The position numbers were made by a program, and so were the translations under genes. 64,000 nucleotides of DNA from a virus, in the IMG/VR virus record IMGVR_UViG_3300037349_000099, positions 1 through 64,000 of that record; one strand, 5' to 3'. Numbering within the stretch: the stretch's first letter is position 1; each line of letters starts with the position of its first letter. The notes beneath the pieces are model-generated. The model searched no databases and had not been told where the DNA came from. It saw only the letters and a program-made list of their open reading frames with translations. Positions 1-6,502 of the stretch are shown here, piece after piece.

Positions 1-36
1 GACGCTGCTTGGGACGCTGCTTGGGACGCTGCTTGG
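1..36 (+). repeat. Three tandem copies of a 12-bp repeat
   Basis: GACGCTGCTTGG occurs three times head to tail and is followed by one degenerate copy at 37-48. It encodes the DAAW repeats of the partial gene. Copy number could vary by slippage. The repeat starts at the window edge, so the array may be longer. Confidence 0.9.
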
Positions 37-102
37 GCCGCTGCTCGGGCGAAACAGCGCGAGATATTTATCTCCTACCTGCAACCATCAACCAACGACT
101 GA
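1..102 (+). CDS. C-terminal end of an Ala/Trp-repeat protein (partial)
   Basis: The window opens inside a reading frame that stops with TGA at 100-102. The 33 visible residues begin with three copies of Asp-Ala-Ala-Trp, then Ala-Ala-Ala-Arg-Ala-Lys-Gln, then a short tail ending QPSTND. Ala/Trp/Arg repeats of this type cap various phage and bacterial proteins of unknown role. The body of the protein is outside the window, so no function is assigned. The ribosome binding site of the next gene lies four bases after the stop, which suggests one transcript. Confidence 0.6.
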   Translation, partial: DAAWDAAWDAAWAAARAKQREIFISYLQPSTND

Positions 103-118
103 TACGGAGGAAACACCA

Positions 119-601
119 ATGGGAATCACAATGACAAACACAATCTTTGCAGTGGTTGACGCGGCGGGCGAATTCAAAAAGAGCGGTCGCTTTGATACGG
201 GCGAGTTTGCTAGCCACCATGAGGCGGAGAGCTTTCGCGCTTCGCTCCCGAACCCCGACGACTACACAGTTCAATCCTTCACCGACGATTCCGACTGCCC
301 CGATTGCGGCGGCATCGGTGCCGACCACCACGCTGGCTGCGACTCCAAGCACCTGACCATCAGCCAGCAGGCCAAGACGATCCTGGCCGACACCGATGAG
401 GCCCTGAGCGTCGAGATCAACCTCGTGGCTCTCACCGCTCTGGCTGCCAGGGAGCTGCTCAACGGCTTCGACTACACGAACCAGGCATGGGTGCGCAATG
501 GCCGGTATGTGCGTTGCGGCCATCCGGCGCCGATGAACTGCGACTGCTACGGCCGCTTGCATCATGGCGAGACTGTGGCGCCCGGTACGGAGGTTCGATG
601 A
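119..601 (+). CDS. Hypothetical protein with CxxC motifs
   Basis: A 160-residue protein not recognised as a known family. GGAGG at 106-110 is well placed for the ATG at 119; a second ATG at 131 is an alternative start. A central CPDCGG motif with later His/Cys (HHAGC) and a C-terminal segment with C-G-H and CDC suggest zinc binding, which is inference. It is the first of a chain of small rightward genes and overlaps the next one by ATGA. Confidence 0.75.
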   Translation: MGITMTNTIFAVVDAAGEFKKSGRFDTGEFASHHEAESFRASLPNPDDYTVQSFTDDSDCPDCGGIGADHHAGCDSKHLTISQQAKTILADTDEALSVEINLVALTALAARELLNGFDYTNQAWVRNGRYVRCGHPAPMNCDCYGRLHHGETVAPGTEVR

Positions 602-726
602 GCCTAGCCATCCCGATAGCCGCTGTCTGCTTTGCGTGGATTCTTGAGCGCTTGAGCTATTTCGTAACACGGCCGCAAGAGCCTGAGCGCATCGCGATGA
701 AAGGAAAAACATCATGCAGCAAGTAA
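598..726 (+). CDS. Small single-span membrane protein
   Basis: A 42-residue product starting MSLAIPIAAVCFAWILE, an N-terminal hydrophobic helix followed by a charged tail. Its ATG overlaps the stop of the upstream gene (ATGA), so translation is probably coupled. It is too short for a family call. The function is unknown. Confidence 0.6.
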   Translation: MSLAIPIAAVCFAWILERLSYFVTRPQEPERIAMKGKTSCSK

Positions 727-926
727 AAGTAGCACCGTCCACGTTTTACGCTTCTGATCCCTGCCCACAGTGCGAGTGCGATCCGTGCGCTTGCGACAAG
801 CTGGTAACCTACTCCTCCCGCGGCACCGACACAGCATTCATCCTCGGGTGCGCTCTGGTCGCGTGCCTGGAAGTGCTTGGGTGCTGGGCCCTGTGCCACC
901 AATTGCAGGTCTGGGGGCTGATGTGA
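714..926 (+). CDS. Small Cys-rich membrane protein
   Basis: A 70-residue product with a Cys cluster (CPQCECDPCAC) near the N terminus and a hydrophobic C-terminal half (residues about 40-65) likely to span the membrane. AAGGA lies upstream of the ATG, and the start overlaps the previous gene by 13 bases. The Cys cluster may bind metal; no function can be given. Confidence 0.6.
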   Translation: MQQVKVAPSTFYASDPCPQCECDPCACDKLVTYSSRGTDTAFILGCALVACLEVLGCWALCHQLQVWGLM

Positions 927-1075
927 GAAGAGAGTCTCAACCCTCGTCGTATCCCTACCGGCGTTTCCTGACCTTGATGGAATGGACAGTGTGCGGCGCC
1001 GGCATCGTGTCTCTCGCGCTGTTCCTGGTCGTAATCGCAATGAAGCTCGGCCTGTTCGACGGGGTTGCGCAATGA
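923..1075 (+). CDS. Small membrane protein, GTG start
   Basis: A 50-residue product starting at a GTG that overlaps the preceding TGA (GTGA). A basic N terminus (RRESQPSSYPYRRF) is followed by one hydrophobic helix (about residues 22-44). Its end overlaps the next ATG by ATGA. The chain of overlaps supports a real gene. The role is unknown. Confidence 0.55.
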   Translation: MRRESQPSSYPYRRFLTLMEWTVCGAGIVSLALFLVVIAMKLGLFDGVAQ

Positions 1076-1308
1076 CCGATTGGACTCCTGATTGGGATCT
1101 GACCTCGATACCCGGCCCGCTTCTCCACTCGGAGACGGGCCGGCGTCGCGGGGCGCTGGCTCATTCGAAACCCAAGGTGATGCGTCCATGTGTGGGCTGC
1201 GGGCTTAACCTTGGGGCCAGAGAGCGGCGCCAGCCGTGCCCTAGGTGCGGAGCACGGCAGCCTAAGCCGGTGAAGAAGGTTCAGAAGCGACGCCGCGCTT
1301 CGAGGTAG
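1072..1308 (+). CDS. Small zinc-ribbon protein
   Basis: A 78-residue protein with two CxxC pairs, CVGC and CPRC, 17 residues apart, and a basic C terminus (KKVQKRRRASR). This is a typical zinc ribbon, possibly nucleic-acid binding. The start is chosen by the ATGA overlap with the preceding gene. It converges with, and overlaps the end of, a leftward gene. Confidence 0.6.
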   Translation: MTDWTPDWDLTSIPGPLLHSETGRRRGALAHSKPKVMRPCVGCGLNLGARERRQPCPRCGARQPKPVKKVQKRRRASR

Positions 1309-1563
1309 GCTTTGATGAACGCGCCCGCAGGGCATCGTGAACGTCCTCGGATCGTCAACCGAACCCTGAACCTCCACCATCGCCCACGCAGGGCAGTCCC
1401 GGCACTCGATCTTGAGGCTGCCGGGACTTTTCTCTTTGGGCAGCTCGACGGTGCAGTGCTCGCCGTTGCAGTGTGTCGTCTCTGCTGGCGGGCGACCGCG
1501 CCAGTCCGTGCGCGTCTTCGCGCCTGGCGGGATCAGGAATAGGAACTTGTCGTGGTGGGTCAT
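1281..1563 (-). CDS. Small Cys-containing protein, apparently frameshifted near its end
   Basis: Read leftward from ATG at 1563, the frame gives MTHHDKFLFLIPPGAK followed by C(x4)C and C(x2)C pairs and the segment VDDPRTFTMPCG, which look coding. In the same frame the product then runs on to 955 through the rightward genes and loses protein character. Skipping one base in the CCC at 1324-1326 gives a natural end, AFIKAYLEARRRF, with TGA at 1281-1283. I therefore place the end there. The frameshift may be a sequencing error, a broken gene or recoding. No family is recognised. Confidence 0.4.
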
Positions 1564-1571
1564 GCGGTGAC

Positions 1572-1775
1572 CTATTGCGGTTGAAAGTCGTCCTTGAGGC
1601 CCACTCCGAGAATCAGCCGGCGCGCCTCGTCGGAGCGGCATTGGCAGAGTTGCCAGCACAACAACGGCGTAAGCAGCCGCCACTGCCTGAAAGTACACAA
1701 GCCAAAACGAAGAGCCCATGCCTCTTTTACCGGCTCACAAGGCCGCCCGCCGGAATGTTTGGGTTTCTCTTCCAT
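1572..1775 (-). CDS. Small hypothetical protein
   Basis: A 67-residue product. AAGGAG lies seven bases before the ATG, which is the main support. The C terminus (DEARRLILGVGLKDDFQPQ) looks protein-like. A second frame over the same DNA, starting at 1719, encodes a hydrophobic helix and runs on into the next gene, so the coding frame here is uncertain. Confidence 0.4.
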   Translation of the reverse strand: MEEKPKHSGGRPCEPVKEAWALRFGLCTFRQWRLLTPLLCWQLCQCRSDEARRLILGVGLKDDFQPQ

Positions 1776-1848
1776 ACAAACTCCTTGAGGTACGCGGTGA
1801 TGAGCGCCAACTGGAGGCGGATTGCGTCGTGGTTCGGGGCGGGCGGGT

Positions 1849-2502
1849 TCATGACCTGAGCCAGCAAGCGTACAGGTCTTTGCGAATCAGCGACGCCAGC
1901 CGCGAGTGATCGCCGATGTTGCGCTCCGTGTCTCCGGTCCAGAAGGCCGGCGAGTCCCGATTGAGCCGGATCAACCCGTCGCGCATCTTCCCGGTATCCC
2001 CGAACAGCCCAAGGGCCTTCACCATCCGCGGCGAGAGCACTGGCGCCGGGATCGGTGGATGCACCTTGCCGATGACCTTGATGCGGTCGCCCAGCGCGAT
2101 GGCTTCGGCGGAGTGGAAATCCCACCTGTCCGGATCTTGCCAGCCCTCTTTGTCTTTCCAGTCCGGCCCGTGTATCGGCATACCGCGCAGGACTGTCGAG
2201 AACTCGTCGTCGAACTCCGCCTGGTCGAGATACGCTTTCAGGTGCGCCACGGACGGGAAGGCTGCTACCTCGCCCTCGGCGCGCTCAAATGCCCCAATCA
2301 ACCTTTCCGTCGAGTACGATTGCAGGTTTTGCGCCCAAATCTCCAGGGTTGCCGGGCTTAGGGCCTTGCCGGTCGCCACCCCGAGGCGCGTGGTCGCCCG
2401 CTTGATCTGGGCCGTCTTCGATTCCCTCGTTGCGAAGAGCTGCGCGTAGGTGAGCATTTGCTTGCTCATCGATGCTGGGCTTAACTCCATTTCCGTTGAC
2501 AT
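1849..2502 (-). CDS. Helicase-loader-like replication protein
   Basis: A 217-residue protein. Residues about 15-80 have the helical pattern of phage helicase loaders: a short helix, then SPATLEIWAQNLQSY, then an Ala-rich helix and FPSVAHLKAYL. Loaders of this class (G39P-like) deliver the replicative helicase; a DnaB gene lies at 16116-17489. GGAGG sits upstream of the ATG at 2502. The first 218 bases lie inside the upstream gene in another frame. The family call is by pattern, not by a strong motif. Confidence 0.6.
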   Translation of the reverse strand: MSTEMELSPASMSKQMLTYAQLFATRESKTAQIKRATTRLGVATGKALSPATLEIWAQNLQSYSTERLIGAFERAEGEVAAFPSVAHLKAYLDQAEFDDEFSTVLRGMPIHGPDWKDKEGWQDPDRWDFHSAEAIALGDRIKVIGKVHPPIPAPVLSPRMVKALGLFGDTGKMRDGLIRLNRDSPAFWTGDTERNIGDHSRLASLIRKDLYACWLRS

Positions 2503-3262
2503 GGTTCTTTCCTCCTGTTTGCATGAATTTTCGATCTTTGAACCAAAACACATTCACAAGCTCGCCGCGGTCGATTGCGGCCTTAGCCCACACGGTCAGT
2601 TGCTTAGTCGCTTCCTGGATGTCGCAGTGTGCGTCCCGAGCAGCGTACCGGATCACCCCTGCGACCAGCTCGACATCTCGGAAGGTGGCAACCATGCCAA
2701 TCTCTTCGAGCAGGTAGGTCGCCGCCATGAGTTCACCCTCGGCCCCGACGGATGGCTTACCACCCTTCACGCTGGATGGAGGTGGCGGGGGAGGGGGGGG
2801 CGGGTCGGGGATTTTTTCTCCCCCTTTTTCTCCTTCTCCATCTCCTTCTGTATGTGTTCTCCTTCTCCCTCTCCCTCTAGGAGGTACATTCTCCTGAGGT
2901 TGTCTGGACTTTTTAGAGTATTCGTCTCTATATTTCAACAAGTTACGATTTGTCACTCGTATTTCATCACCCTCTCGCTCCACGGTCACTAGGCTGTCAC
3001 TACCCGGTCGCTCCCCTGTCACTGCCAATCTCGACAGGGCTGAGAATACGAGTGACCCACGAGTGAACAGCAAGCGAGACCATGTTGAGACCGGGTAGCA
3101 GACCGAACAATTATTGTCAGAATTACCCATCTGGCGGGCGATGATTTCGTTCACGCGCCAGTAGAGTCCGTAACGCGCCAAGCCTTCTATGCCGCCGGGA
3201 CTGACGAGCCTGGCAATCTTCTCGTCGTCGACCGTCTCTGTCATATGCTTAATCCATTTCAT
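2285..3262 (-). CDS. O/DnaD-like phage replication protein
   Basis: A 325-residue protein. The N-terminal domain (residues 1-110) has the winged-helix look of phage replisome organisers (DDEKIARLVSPGG, then YWRVNEIIA). A low-complexity linker (about 130-170) holds RGRGRRR and nine prolines. The C-terminal domain (170-260) is helical and DnaT/DnaD-like. The ATG overlaps the stop of the upstream gene (ATGA). The last 72 codons overlap the loader gene in another frame. Such proteins bind the origin and recruit loader and helicase. The linker DNA is itself unusual and could be the origin. Confidence 0.6.
   Translation of the reverse strand: MKWIKHMTETVDDEKIARLVSPGGIEGLARYGLYWRVNEIIARQMGNSDNNCSVCYPVSTWSRLLFTRGSLVFSALSRLAVTGERPGSDSLVTVEREGDEIRVTNRNLLKYRDEYSKKSRQPQENVPPRGRGRRRTHTEGDGEGEKGGEKIPDPPPPPPPPPSSVKGGKPSVGAEGELMAATYLLEEIGMVATFRDVELVAGVIRYAARDAHCDIQEATKQLTVWAKAAIDRGELVNVFWFKDRKFMQTGGKNHVNGNGVKPSIDEQANAHLRAALRNEGIEDGPDQAGDHAPRGGDRQGPKPGNPGDLGAKPAIVLDGKVDWGI
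2787..2878. other. G-tract and polypyrimidine tract, candidate replication origin
   Basis: On the + strand, four G runs of 5, 8, 3 and 4 bases lie in 2787-2810. They are followed by T-rich and CTCCTTCTCC-type polypyrimidine repeats over 2812-2878, interrupted by TATGTG. G-quadruplex and triplex structures are possible. Lambdoid phages carry the origin inside gene O, and this tract sits in the linker of the O-like gene. Origin function is inference; the tract also simply encodes the Pro-rich and Arg/Gly-rich linker. Confidence 0.35.
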
Positions 3263-4032
3263 GTGAAGCACCCACCAGTGCAGCCGCGATCTGAGAACAT
3301 CGTGTGTTGGAGATCGAAGTCAACCGTGTCCAGTGGCTTGCATGATGGATGCAGCCAAAAGTGCGGGTCGCCCTCGCGCAACTCCCGCTCCACCTGGCAG
3401 GCTTTGGCGAAGTCCTCGGGCCAGTCCTGCTTCATTTCCCGCCACTCGTTGTCGGCAAGGTTCGGACACATCCAGCAGGCGGAGTGGGGTATTGGACCCA
3501 TCCAGCCGGTTGACCGGATAAGTTCGACACAATCCATCCGGCTCATGCGAACTTCAAACACGAGCGGGTAGCGAAGACTAAGCCAGTTGCGATGCTGGTT
3601 CCGAACGCGGCGCAACTCGTCCACGCTGATGCCCAGCCAATTCACCGCCGTCTGGATGCCAAGTGAGCGGAAATATCGCTCGGCGACATCCCGCTTCCAC
3701 TTGCCGGAGCAGAACCCGCTTAATTTGCCCATCTCACCACTCTGCGAAGTGAACCCAGGCAGCAGTATGGTCCCGTTGGCGCTCTTTAACCCTGCGTAGT
3801 CTTCCGAGACGAACGAGGCTACCGGAACGACAACCAACTCGCAGCCGACTTTAGCTATGTGAGGACGGATGAAGTTATCGACGAAGGGCCATGTGGAGGA
3901 TTTCTCCCGGCCAGTGTCGGTCATAAAGCATAAGTCAGGCTTCGGGAGCTTACCCTGCCCGATTAGCACAGCGATGGCGCCGCTTTGTGTGCCGCCGCCG
4001 CAGGACCAGATTTCCGTTCCGATGAGTTTCAC
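3259..4032 (-). CDS. PAPS-reductase-like PP-loop protein
   Basis: About 257 residues from the GTG at 4032. The N terminus has the PP-loop SCGGGTQSGA, as in phage members of the PAPS reductase/adenine nucleotide alpha-hydrolase superfamily, followed by PDLCFMTDTGREKSSTW. Several Cys/His residues in the C-terminal half (CWMC, and CTGGC at the end) could hold metal or act in sulfur chemistry. Family members activate a substrate with ATP; the phage versions have no settled role. It is the first gene of the leftward block and is coupled to the replication protein. A longer frame reaches 4176 but its extra residues look non-coding. Confidence 0.65.
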   Translation of the reverse strand: MKLIGTEIWSCGGGTQSGAIAVLIGQGKLPKPDLCFMTDTGREKSSTWPFVDNFIRPHIAKVGCELVVVPVASFVSEDYAGLKSANGTILLPGFTSQSGEMGKLSGFCSGKWKRDVAERYFRSLGIQTAVNWLGISVDELRRVRNQHRNWLSLRYPLVFEVRMSRMDCVELIRSTGWMGPIPHSACWMCPNLADNEWREMKQDWPEDFAKACQVERELREGDPHFWLHPSCKPLDTVDFDLQHTMFSDRGCTGGCFT

Positions 4033-4056
4033 TTTCCCCCTCAAGGTGAGGCTGGC

Positions 4057-4080
4057 GGGGGATGCTTGAGGACATCCCCC
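4057..4080. promoter_or_regulatory. Palindromic hairpin in the divergent intergenic region
   Basis: GGGGGATG (4057-4064) and CATCCCCC (4073-4080) form a perfect 8-bp stem with an 8-base loop. It lies just upstream of the leftward PP-loop gene. It could be an operator or a leader hairpin. No T run follows on either strand, so it is not a classical terminator. Confidence 0.5.
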
Positions 4081-4158
4081 AGCCACTTCCGGACCCAAGC
4101 CGTCGCCCAGGTCACCACAGTCATCGTCGAGCGCCGCCCGTCTCCGACCGCTTCCCAC

Positions 4159-4186
4159 TTTATACCACATCGCCAAAAGTGTGCAA
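4159..4186 (-). promoter_or_regulatory. Candidate sigma70-type promoter, leftward
   Basis: Read leftward: TTGCAC (4186-4181), a 16-base spacer, then TATAAA (4164-4159). It is correctly placed to drive the leftward replication block starting at 4032. This is a sequence match only. Confidence 0.45.
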
Positions 4187-4217
4187 CATTGCTCAAATAT
4201 CCTTTTTGCTTTTCATG

Positions 4218-4247
4218 TTGCGCTTTGTAATCAACTACGCTTATAGT
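4218..4247 (+). promoter_or_regulatory. Candidate sigma70-type promoter, rightward
   Basis: TTGCGC (4218-4223), an 18-base spacer, then TATAGT (4242-4247), 25 bases before the first rightward start at 4273. It would drive the recombination/replication genes. It is divergent from the leftward promoter within the same 190-base gap, which marks this gap as a probable control region. Confidence 0.5.
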
Positions 4248-4272
4248 GAAGTCGTACCACCGGAGGACCGAA

Positions 4273-4521
4273 ATGCGTAAGACCCCGCCCAAGCCACCAG
4301 AAACCACCAACACCGCAGAGTCTGCAGCCGACGCCACCAGACGCCTCGCCACGGAACTCATCTCCGCACAAGCGCAAATCAAAGCCATGATTGAGTCACA
4401 AGACGACTACACCGAAGAGATTGACGATCTTCGTGGCATAGTTACGCGCGAGTACCACTATCACCGCCTGCGTGCCGAGGAATTGAAGCGCGAACTCAAT
4501 AACTCAGGCATCACAGTTTAA
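4273..4521 (+). CDS. Small coiled-coil protein
   Basis: An 82-residue product with GGAGG at 4262-4266 before the ATG. After a Pro/Thr-rich start, residues about 20-78 are heptad-like (RRLATELISAQAQIKAMIE, then RAEELKRELNNSG), suggesting a coiled coil. It is the first gene after the divergent promoters, a position often held by early regulators. No family is recognised. Confidence 0.65.
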   Translation: MRKTPPKPPETTNTAESAADATRRLATELISAQAQIKAMIESQDDYTEEIDDLRGIVTREYHYHRLRAEELKRELNNSGITV

Positions 4522-4547
4522 CCAGCTTCCCGTCTCGCCGCGGGGAG

Positions 4548-4613
4548 ATGTGCGGGTGTCTACAGGTTGAAGCCTGGACGCAGATTGAGCCGCTCAGGGC
4601 TCGGCCCGCACAT
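4548..4613 (+). ncRNA. Structured leader with a predicted three-way junction
   Basis: ATGTGCGGG (4548-4556) pairs with CCCGCACAT (4605-4613). Inside, GTGTC-TA-CAGG pairs with CCTG-GACGC around TTGAAG, a nine-pair arm with a two-base bulge (it competes with the closing stem for one G). GAGCC pairs with GGCTC around GCTCAG. Three arms closing a junction 26 bases before the next ATG suggest a cis-acting RNA. ATTCAC follows the closing stem, as in other leaders here. It matches no riboswitch class I recognise and is not tRNA-like. Confidence 0.45.
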
Positions 4614-4638
4614 TCACATTTCACCAGGACACACCACA

Positions 4639-5016
4639 ATGCCCAGACCGAGAGACCCAGTGGACGAGGAAGCAGTCAGACAGTGCCACGCAGCCGGCGT
4701 CGGCATCAACGCGATTATGAAGCAGTACAAGCTCGGTTCCGAGCGTGTCCGCGAAATCTGCGGCATCGCGGCGCCGGAGCCCGTCGAGGGCGACACTACC
4801 CCCGAAGCATGGGAGATCACGATCGAAGTGCCAGCCTTGAAACTCGCCGCGGTGATTATGACGATGGATGGCGAGGAGGCTATCGCCTTTCTCCTGAGCA
4901 GCCCACCGAACACTCAGGCCGATGCGGTTGCGTTCTCTTTCCAGCGGCGCATGGACGCCGTGCCCAATGATGGACACATCGAGGAGGTTGAACCCAATGT
5001 CCCGACCGAGACTTAA
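4639..5016 (+). CDS. Small helix-turn-helix-like protein
   Basis: A 125-residue protein from the ATG at 4639 (AGGA upstream). Residues about 9-42 (DEEAVRQCHAAGVGINAI then YKLGSERVREIC) resemble a helix-turn-helix of the resolvase or sigma-like kind. The rest is acidic, with no known motif. It overlaps the next gene by 20 bases and follows a structured leader. A regulatory role is plausible. Confidence 0.6.
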   Translation: MPRPRDPVDEEAVRQCHAAGVGINAIMKQYKLGSERVREICGIAAPEPVEGDTTPEAWEITIEVPALKLAAVIMTMDGEEAIAFLLSSPPNTQADAVAFSFQRRMDAVPNDGHIEEVEPNVPTET

Positions 5017-5170
5017 AACTCCGACCGTCTCTCAGAGCGTGCGCATCCCGATCACCACGCGGGCCGAGTTGGAGACTGAAGCCTTCAAGCGCAAGATGGA
5101 TGTTGGGAGCCTGGTGCGCGAGATCCTCGAAGAGAGGTACAAGAAGGCTGTCCAACTCAATTCATTGTAG
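4997..5170 (+). CDS. Small ribbon-helix-helix-like protein
   Basis: A 57-residue protein with GAGGAGG upstream of the ATG. The pattern SQSVRIPITTRAELETEA (strand then helix) followed by GSLVREILEERYKK (second helix) fits an Arc/MetJ-type ribbon-helix-helix DNA-binding fold. It probably acts as a small repressor or accessory factor for the recombination genes downstream. Confidence 0.6.
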   Translation: MSRPRLKTPTVSQSVRIPITTRAELETEAFKRKMDVGSLVREILEERYKKAVQLNSL

Positions 5171-5216
5171 TTACACACAATAACCGGGAACATCGAAACA
5201 CGGAGGAATCACCGCA

Positions 5217-6380
5217 ATGGGAAACGAACTGGCAATCAACCCCAAAACAATCTATGCCGAGATCCAGAAATTCAAGCCCGAGATTGAGCGGGCACTACCT
5301 CGGCACATGACTCCTGACCGGATGGCGCGCATTGCGCTCACTCAACTCCGGGTAAACCCCAAACTGTTTGACTGCTCCTTCGAGTCCTTCATGGGTTCGA
5401 TCATGGCCGCCGCGCAGCTTGGCCTTGAGCCAGGCGTCAACGGCCAGTGCTACCTGGTGCCCTATGCTGGCGTATGCACATTGGTACCGGGCTGGAAAGG
5501 CCTGATGGACTTGGTGTCGCGCGCGGGCCGGTCTTCGGCATGGACTGGCGTGGTAAGGCCGGGAGACTTTTTCGAGTACCGTCTTGGGTCCAATCCCAAG
5601 TTGGAGCATGAGCCGGGCGACGACGACGAAGGAAACTTCACCCACATCTACGCAGTTGGCTGGGTCAAGGAAGCGCAGTGGCCGATCATCGAAGTCTGGA
5701 GCCGGTCAAAAGTCGAGAAGCACCTGCGGCAGTACAACAAGGTCGGCGACCGGCACTACGCTAAGCAGAACGAGAACAACCTCGAGATGTACGGCCGCAA
5801 GGTGGCGCTGCTCCAGGTCATCAAGTACCTGCCGTCGTCTGTGGAGTTGCGCGACGCGGCGGAGTTGGACAATTCAGCAGGTGAGGGTAAGCAGAACTTG
5901 ACGATCGATATGGCGCTCGGCGGCGACCTGGCTGGCGGTGGTCCATCTCCAGACTGGGCCGAGGCCGAGGGGATCATGCAGAAACTGAACTGGGACGATT
6001 CCAAGCGCAATATGTTTCGGCAGAACTACACCGGGAAGATCACTGACGGTCTGGCCTACCTCAAGAGTGAGCAGCAGCGGGCCAGCCGGGGGACGCAGGG
6101 GCAGCCGGCGACCGAGAAGGCTCCCGCGCCAGCAGCCGCCAGCGCGCCGCCCCAGGGCCAGCAGGAACAGCCGGCACAGCAGCAGGCGACCACGCGCAGG
6201 CGCGGAGGGAACCGGCAGCAGGAAGCGCCACCGGCAAACCCTACTCCAGAGCAGGTCGCCGACCATCTGGCAACAAACCCCGAGAACCAACAATCCTCCA
6301 CGGAAGAAACAAGCGCGACTACTGGCCCTATTGACGGGCTGTTCTCTAAGGAAGAACCAAAAGGCAAGGACTGGTTTTAA
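5217..6380 (+). CDS. recT: RecT-family single-strand annealing protein
   Basis: A 387-residue protein matching RecT, which coats single-stranded DNA and anneals complementary strands. The conserved core is residues about 10-230: FMGSIMAAAQLGLEPG, then YLVPY, VPGWKGLMDL, and the NNLEMYGRKVALLQVIKYLP segment. The C-terminal 130 residues are a Gln/Ala/Pro-rich tail with a short acidic end (LFSKEEPKGKDWF) that may contact partners. GGAGG lies at 5203-5207. A PD-(D/E)XK nuclease two genes downstream is the likely exonuclease partner. Confidence 0.93.
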   Translation: MGNELAINPKTIYAEIQKFKPEIERALPRHMTPDRMARIALTQLRVNPKLFDCSFESFMGSIMAAAQLGLEPGVNGQCYLVPYAGVCTLVPGWKGLMDLVSRAGRSSAWTGVVRPGDFFEYRLGSNPKLEHEPGDDDEGNFTHIYAVGWVKEAQWPIIEVWSRSKVEKHLRQYNKVGDRHYAKQNENNLEMYGRKVALLQVIKYLPSSVELRDAAELDNSAGEGKQNLTIDMALGGDLAGGGPSPDWAEAEGIMQKLNWDDSKRNMFRQNYTGKITDGLAYLKSEQQRASRGTQGQPATEKAPAPAAASAPPQGQQEQPAQQQATTRRRGGNRQQEAPPANPTPEQVADHLATNPENQQSSTEETSATTGPIDGLFSKEEPKGKDWF

Positions 6381-6398
6381 GCAAGACGGCAGATGTTT

Positions 6399-6483
6399 TG
6401 CCGAGCCCGCTGTTCCGGTAATTATGTGCTCCATGTGGCGTGGACGCAGTTACGGGGCGCGCGCAGCGGGCTCGGCAGCACAT
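6399..6483 (+). ncRNA. Long hairpin leader with possible pseudoknot
   Basis: TGCCGAGCCCGCTG (6399-6412) pairs perfectly with CAGCGGGCTCGGCA (6464-6477), 14 bp. Inside, CCG-G-TAA pairs with TTACGG, and TGCTCCA pairs with TGGA-C-GCA around TGTGGCG. ATGTGC (6424-6429) in the loop is complementary to GCACAT (6478-6483) right after the main stem, so a pseudoknot is possible, though it competes in part with the inner arm. ATTCAC and GGAGG of the next gene follow. It looks like a cis-regulatory RNA, with recT upstream and a hypothetical gene downstream. Confidence 0.55.
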
Positions 6484-6502
6484 TCACCACGGAGGCAACA
6501 CC

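Noticed and set aside
955-1719. A 254-codon leftward open frame as one gene
   Set aside because: Its second half is antisense to two coupled rightward genes and loses protein character; only the part from 1563 to about 1330 looks coding.
4550-4612. tRNA reading of the 4548-4613 structure
   Set aside because: A 7-bp outer stem exists but there is no T arm next to it and no anticodon loop of normal form.
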